From an uncultured Oscillibacter sp. (lineage in GTDB: Bacteria > Bacillota > Clostridia > Oscillospirales > Oscillospiraceae): a DNA stretch of 17,420 nt. The position numbers were made by a program, and so were the translations under genes. Under the pieces are notes generated by a model. It saw nothing but the letters and a program-made list of their open reading frames with translations. It made no database searches and was not told where the DNA came from. Shown here piece by piece: positions 14,089 to 17,420 of the stretch (position 1 is the stretch's first letter; the number at the start of each line of letters is the position of its first letter). The stretch lies in the NCBI GenBank assembly GCA_946183175.1, contig CAMHBH010000032.1, positions 1-17,420 on the forward strand, read 5' to 3'.

Positions 14089-14517
14089 TCAGCTACGGAG
14101 AAAGACGGCCTTCAGGATGTCCAGCAGTTTCCCGCCGTACTGTCCGAACGACGAGACCAGCGAGGAGAGCTTGTCTTTGTCGCTGATGAACGGCTTAATC
14201 AGCTCCCACGCCTTCTGGTTCGACTCCGCCGAGCCGCCCTGTACAGTCTGCAAGACTGCCAGCAGCGGGGCCAGTTTCAGTTTGAGCGCCCCGGCGAGGT
14301 CTTCACTGCCCGCCAGTGACAGTAACCCCGTTTTCAGGGCGTTGAGCTTTTCGGCGTCCAGAATTTTGGTGTTCTGAATTGCCTGCACAAGTCCGCCCAA
14401 GTCGCCGAGACTCAGCCCGCCGTTTTGCGCGTTTTGGGGATTCTGGGCGGTTTGGTTCGCGCCCGTACTTGCGTTGAGAATCGCGCCGATGAGGTCGCCC
14501 GCGTTCAGATTTGCCAT
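14089..14517 (-). CDS. Unrecognised 142-aa protein
   Basis: No family recognised. The N-terminus NLNAGDLIGAILNASTGANQ is followed by a Gln/Asn/Ala-rich stretch (residues about 20-33), then alternating Leu/Gly segments (LSLGDLGGLVQAIQNTK) and helices with heptad-like leucines (LAGALKLKLAPLLAVLQTVQ). It ends in a lysine/leucine helix (KLLDILKAVFLRS). There is no signal peptide, cysteine motif or membrane segment of convincing length. AAGGAG precedes ATG 14517, and a good minus-strand promoter lies at 14549-14577, so it is very likely expressed. It lies 75 nt upstream of coaX on the same strand with a hairpin between. Some short sporulation proteins of Clostridia have a similar look, but I cannot assign it. 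Confidence 0.75.
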   Translation of the reverse strand: MANLNAGDLIGAILNASTGANQTAQNPQNAQNGGLSLGDLGGLVQAIQNTKILDAEKLNALKTGLLSLAGSEDLAGALKLKLAPLLAVLQTVQGGSAESNQKAWELIKPFISDKDKLSSLVSSFGQYGGKLLDILKAVFLRS

Positions 14518-14548
14518 TTTCCCACACTCCTTCTAAAAATCATGCCTC

Positions 14549-14577
14549 ATTCTAGCACGCGCCCCGCCGGATTGCAA
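14549..14577 (-). promoter_or_regulatory. Promoter of the 142-aa gene (and possibly coaX)
   Basis: Minus strand: TTGCAA (14577-14572), 17-bp spacer, TAGAAT (14554-14549), about 30 nt before the start codon. Confidence 0.65.
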
Positions 14578-14638
14578 CCGCTTTTCGCGCCGGGCAGTAT
14601 GCGTAAAATTTCCGTACATAGCGCCGCGCAAATTTTGC

Positions 14639-14667
14639 TTGACAAATGCTGTCAATTGCGGTTAGAT
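14639..14667 (+). promoter_or_regulatory. ilvA promoter overlapped by an inverted repeat
   Basis: TTGACA (14639-14644), 17-bp spacer, TTAGAT (14662-14667), about 60 nt before the ilvA start. The -35 is half of a perfect inverted repeat, TTGACA-AATGC-TGTCAA (14639-14655), a plausible operator. It is divergent from the 142-aa gene promoter. Confidence 0.65.
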
Positions 14668-14725
14668 AGAGTAGCAAGACTTTACACGGACGGACGGCGC
14701 TCCCGCCGCCCGTCGGGGAGGCACT

Positions 14726-15940
14726 ATGACACTCGACAAAATCTATCAGGCCGCGTACACGCTCAAGGGCGTGGCGCGGAAAACCGACCTGCTCTACGCG
14801 CAGAACTTGCGCCACGACGCGCAAATTTACCTAAAAACGGAAAACCTGCAAGTCACGGGGAGTTTCAAGCTCCGGGGGGCCTACAACAAAATCGCGTCGC
14901 TGACGCCCGAACAGCGCGCGGCGGGGATTCTGGCCTGTTCGGCTGGGAATCACGCGCAGGGCGTGGCGCTCTCCGCGACGAAAATGGGCGCGCACAGCAT
15001 TGTATGTATGCCCGACGGCGCGCCGATTAGCAAAGTGGAGGCGACAAAACGCCTGGGCGCGGAAGTGCGCCTCGTGCCCGGGGCCTACGACGACGCCTAC
15101 GAGTACGCCTGCCGTCTGCAACAGGAGACCGGGGCCACGTTTATTCACCCGTTCAACGACGAGCTCGTCATGGCCGGACAGGGCACGATTGGCCTTGAAA
15201 TCCTCGACCAGTTGCCGGACGTGGAAGCCGTGATAGTGCCCGTCGGCGGCGGCGGACTTCTCGCCGGGGTGGCCTATGCTATCAAGAATCTGAATCCGAA
15301 AATCAAAGTCTACGGCGTACAGGCCGAGAACGCGCCGAGTATGGTACGCAGTTTCCGGGAGGACGGCATTATTACCCTGGACACCGTGTCGACGTTCGCC
15401 GACGGTATCGCGGTCAAGACGCCCGGCGATTTGACTTACGCAATGGCGCGGGAGTACGTGGACGAGATGGTGTCGGTGTCCGAGGACGAAATCGCGGCGG
15501 CGATTCTCGCGCTCATCGAACAGCAGAAGCTCATCGCCGAAGGCGCGGGGGCCGTCAGCGTGGCGGCGGCGATGTTCCGCAAGGTGCCGATTGAGGGTAA
15601 AAAGGCGGTCTGCGTGGTGTCGGGCGGCAACATCGACGTAAACATACTCTCCCGCGTCATCACGCGCGGGCTGGTCATGGGCGGGCGGAACAGCGTCCTG
15701 CAAATCGCGCTGGAGGACAAGCCCGGACAACTCGTCGGCGTCAGCCAGATTATCTCCGAGTGCGGCGCGAATGTCGTGTCCGTACACCACGAACGCTCCG
15801 ACGCCAATATGGCGATTTCCAGTTGCTTCCTGAAAATCGGCATGGAGACCCGCGACTTTGACCAGATTCGCAGTATCAAGGAAGCGCTCACGAAGGCGGG
15901 ATTCCGTATCATGACGGACCGCATACAGGAAATGCAGTGA
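14726..15940 (+). CDS. ilvA: Threonine ammonia-lyase (medium form, with one ACT domain)
   Basis: PLP enzyme converting L-threonine to 2-oxobutyrate (via an unstable enamine/imine) and ammonia; also acts on serine. It feeds isoleucine synthesis or catabolism. It has 404 aa. The PLP lysine is K48 in GSFKLRGA, with SAGNHAQG at 72-79, the phosphate-binding GGGGL at 174-178, and SGGNID at 299-304. Residues about 324-400 form a single ACT domain (ALEDKPGQLVGVSQIISECG), the regulatory module of this length class. ATG 14726 has GGGGAGG 6 nt upstream. ridA starts 14 nt after the stop, making an operon in which RidA removes the reactive intermediate. No ilv biosynthetic genes lie beside it, so biosynthetic and degradative roles are not separable. 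Confidence 0.94.
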   Translation: MTLDKIYQAAYTLKGVARKTDLLYAQNLRHDAQIYLKTENLQVTGSFKLRGAYNKIASLTPEQRAAGILACSAGNHAQGVALSATKMGAHSIVCMPDGAPISKVEATKRLGAEVRLVPGAYDDAYEYACRLQQETGATFIHPFNDELVMAGQGTIGLEILDQLPDVEAVIVPVGGGGLLAGVAYAIKNLNPKIKVYGVQAENAPSMVRSFREDGIITLDTVSTFADGIAVKTPGDLTYAMAREYVDEMVSVSEDEIAAAILALIEQQKLIAEGAGAVSVAAAMFRKVPIEGKKAVCVVSGGNIDVNILSRVITRGLVMGGRNSVLQIALEDKPGQLVGVSQIISECGANVVSVHHERSDANMAISSCFLKIGMETRDFDQIRSIKEALTKAGFRIMTDRIQEMQ

Positions 15941-15954
15941 CAGGAGGTCGTACT

Positions 15955-16350
15955 ATGAAAGCCATTTACACCCCGGACGCCCCCGAAGCCGTGGGGCCGT
16001 ACTCGCAGGCCATCGTGTCGGGCGGCATGCTCTACACGTCCGGACAGATTCCCCTCGACCCCGCCACGGGGACTCTCGTCGAGGGCGGAATCGAGGAACA
16101 GGCCGCGCGCGTCATGGAGAATCTCGGTGCGGTACTCCGCGCGGGCGGTTCCGATTTCCAGCACGCCGTAAAGGTCAACTGCTACCTCAGCGACATGTCG
16201 CTGTTCTCGGACTTTAACGCCGTCTACGCCCGCTACTTTACCACGAAGCCGGCGCGCAGTTGCGTGGCGGTGCGGGAATTGCCCAAGGGCGCGCTCGTGG
16301 AAGTGGAGGTTATCGCGGAGACCGTCAAGGGAAATGTCGTGAAATTATGA
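15955..16350 (+). CDS. ridA: RidA family enamine/imine deaminase
   Basis: A 131-aa member of the YjgF/YER057c/UK114 family, forming trimers that hydrolyse 2-aminoacrylate and 2-aminocrotonate to oxo acids. Visible landmarks are the N-terminus AIYTPDAPEAVGPYSQAI, the segment MLYTSGQIPLDPATG, the arginine-containing KPARSCVAVRELPKGALVE that carries the carboxylate-binding arginine, and the final E in VEVEVIAE. ATG 15955 follows CAGGAGG. The spacing of 14 nt from ilvA strongly suggests functional coupling, since threonine dehydratase makes its substrate. The stop overlaps the next start as ATGA. Confidence 0.95.
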   Translation: MKAIYTPDAPEAVGPYSQAIVSGGMLYTSGQIPLDPATGTLVEGGIEEQAARVMENLGAVLRAGGSDFQHAVKVNCYLSDMSLFSDFNAVYARYFTTKPARSCVAVRELPKGALVEVEVIAETVKGNVVKL

Positions 16351-16949
16351 CCGAAAAGGAAAAAATGCTCGGCGGGGCCTTGTACGACCCCGCCGACCCC
16401 GAACTGACGGCCTTACGCGAAAAGGCGTCCGCACTCTGCAAGGCGTACAACGAAACGCCGGAGGCCGAAGCCGAAAAGCGTCGGGCGATTCTGGACGAGT
16501 GGAACATCCAGCGCGGCCCGGGCGTCTATATTCGCGGGCCGGTGTGGTTCGACTACGGCTGTTTTACGTCCATCGGGGAGAACTCGTTCGCGAATTTCAA
16601 CTTTACTTGTCTGGACTGCGCCCCGGTACACATCGGCGACAACGTGTTGATGGGGCCGAACGTCTCGATTCTGACGCCCGTCCACCCGTTGCGCTGGCAG
16701 GAGCGGAACGTGTACAAGAAGCCGGACGGCACGCTGTCGAACCGGGAGTACGCGAAGGCGGTTAGAATCGGCGACAACTGCTGGATTTCGGGCAATGTGA
16801 CGATTTGCGGCGGCGTGACAATCGGGGCCGGAAGCGTCATCGGCGCGGGGAGCGTCGTCACGCGCGACATCCCGCCGGATACGTTCGCCGCCGGGGTGCC
16901 ATGCCGCCCGATACGCCCCATCACGGAGGCCGACCGCATGACGGATTAG
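16347..16949 (+). CDS. Sugar O-acetyltransferase, Maa/LacA-type left-handed beta-helix
   Basis: A 200-aa acetyl-CoA-dependent transferase of the maltose/galactoside acetyltransferase family. The N-terminal helical part holds the Maa-type pattern MLGGALYDPADPEL. Hexapeptide repeats follow (IGDNVLMGPNVSIL, IGDNCWISGNVTICGGVTIG, AGSVIGAGSVV), with the catalytic histidine in TPVHPL (H113) and the end loop AAGVPCRPI. ATG 16347 overlaps the ridA stop by 4 nt (ATGA) with little ribosome binding site of its own, so translation depends on ridA. The real acceptor is unknown; these enzymes acetylate various sugars and are often annotated without physiological role. Operon membership with ilvA-ridA may reflect only convenience of expression. 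Confidence 0.9.
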   Translation: MTEKEKMLGGALYDPADPELTALREKASALCKAYNETPEAEAEKRRAILDEWNIQRGPGVYIRGPVWFDYGCFTSIGENSFANFNFTCLDCAPVHIGDNVLMGPNVSILTPVHPLRWQERNVYKKPDGTLSNREYAKAVRIGDNCWISGNVTICGGVTIGAGSVIGAGSVVTRDIPPDTFAAGVPCRPIRPITEADRMTD

Positions 16950-16969
16950 GAAAACAAGGAGGTTTTTCA

Positions 16970-17420
16970 ATGCGCCGCTATTGCCGATTGATTGCCATTT
17001 TGACTGTTTTGCTGTTATTTTTGACGGCCTGCGGCGGGGGCGGGGAGGAGGAACCCGGCGATTTCGAGGAGTTTCCGGACGCCCGGGGGGCTGTACCCGA
17101 CAGCGAGGGCGCGGAAACGCCCGTAACGGAGAGCGAGGACGCGGAAGCAGTGCCCGACGAGGCGTCCGTATCCGGAGAAGTGACGCCCGGCGACACGGAC
17201 GCGGAAACGGAAACGGTACCCGACGCCCCGCCCGTATCCGACGAACCCGACACGGAAACGCCGTCCGTAGCCGACGAGCCCGACACGGAAACGCCGTCTA
17301 CAACGGAGAACCCGGACGCGGAAGCGACGCCCGACGAACCGGATACGGAACCAGTACCCGACGGGGCCACGGCGCAACTGTCCGGGGGCGTACTGCCGGA
17401 GGTGAATATTGCGGGAGAGG
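16970..17420 (+). CDS. Acidic, repeat-rich lipoprotein, 3' end outside window
   Basis: The first 150 codons are visible, open to the window end. A lipoprotein signal peptide MRRYCRLIAILTVLLLFLTA is followed by the lipobox cysteine C21 (LTAC) and GGGG. The mature chain is strongly acidic and low-complexity, built from Asp/Glu/Pro/Thr units such as SDEPDTETPSV and ADEPDTETPST, likely an extended spacer between the membrane anchor and a C-terminal domain that is not in view. ATG 16970 follows AAGGAGG at 16956-16962, 20 nt after the acetyltransferase stop, so it may be the last member of the same operon. Function is not assignable. The region has high-GC codons like its neighbours. Confidence 0.85.
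   Translation, partial: MRRYCRLIAILTVLLLFLTACGGGGEEEPGDFEEFPDARGAVPDSEGAETPVTESEDAEAVPDEASVSGEVTPGDTDAETETVPDAPPVSDEPDTETPSVADEPDTETPSTTENPDAEATPDEPDTEPVPDGATAQLSGGVLPEVNIAGE
17234..17332 (+). repeat. 33-bp tandem repeat in the lipoprotein gene
   Basis: Units at 17234-17266 and 17267-17299 encode VSDEPDTETPS and VADEPDTETPS and are nearly identical at DNA level. A third, degenerate unit at 17300-17332 encodes TTENPDAEATP. The period of 33 keeps the frame, so copy number may vary between strains. Confidence 0.8.

Noticed and set aside
17015..17377. Ser/Gly-rich and Arg/Val-rich minus-strand frames opposite the lipoprotein
   Set aside because: Low-complexity reflections of the acidic repeats. 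The plus strand has a ribosome binding site, signal peptide and lipobox.
1..17420. CRISPR arrays, tRNA or rRNA genes, insertion sequences
   Set aside because: No regularly spaced palindromic repeats, tRNA-like folds, rRNA cores or transposase motifs were recognised.

Overview
The window reads as one contiguous chromosomal stretch of a GC-rich, endospore-forming Firmicute. The class is probably Clostridia and the closest fit is an Oscillospiraceae-type lineage. This rests on a division/cell-wall (dcw) cluster whose leading gene ends in PASTA domains (SpoVD-like), a DAP-type MurE, the linked sporulation pair spoIVB-spo0A, and AGGAGG-type ribosome binding sites. Species cannot be named from the sequence.

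Layout. (1) Positions 1-9107, plus strand, hold the dcw cluster: the 3' end of a PASTA transpeptidase, then murE, mraY, ftsW/spoVE, murG, murA, ftsQ/divIB and ftsZ. These genes make lipid II (MurA, MurE, MraY, MurG), polymerise and cross-link it (FtsW/SpoVE with the PBP) and build the septal ring (FtsQ, FtsZ). The usual neighbours murF, murD, murB and ftsA are absent here. murA runs on for 187 nt in another frame over the start of ftsQ. ftsZ has its own good promoter and is closed by a terminator. (2) Positions 9159-11072 look like an accessory insert: a minus-strand PIN-domain toxin with a small upstream partner, and a divergent, lower-GC 355-aa protein of unknown function. (3) Positions 11181-13246 hold spoIVB, a terminator, a long AT-rich regulatory region with phased Spo0A boxes, and spo0A. 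(4) Positions 13222-14517, minus strand, hold coaX (type III pantothenate kinase), overlapping the end of spo0A tail to tail, and a 142-aa gene of unknown function. (5) Positions 14639-16949 hold an ilvA-ridA-acetyltransferase operon: threonine deaminase, the deaminase that clears its reactive imine product, and a hexapeptide acetyltransferase. (6) From 16970 the window runs into an acidic, repeat-rich lipoprotein cut by the window end.

Points most worth a second look: a run of six Spo0A-box-like heptamers at 9-11 bp spacing upstream of spo0A; a Spo0A receiver lacking one of its two acidic-pocket aspartates; the murA/ftsQ overlap; the complete absence of GATC from all 17.4 kb by eye scan; the accessory insert between ftsZ and spoIVB; and the convergent spo0A/coaX overlap without an intervening terminator. 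I do not see a clearly new multi-gene system. The 355-aa protein next to the PIN module is the best candidate for undescribed biology.
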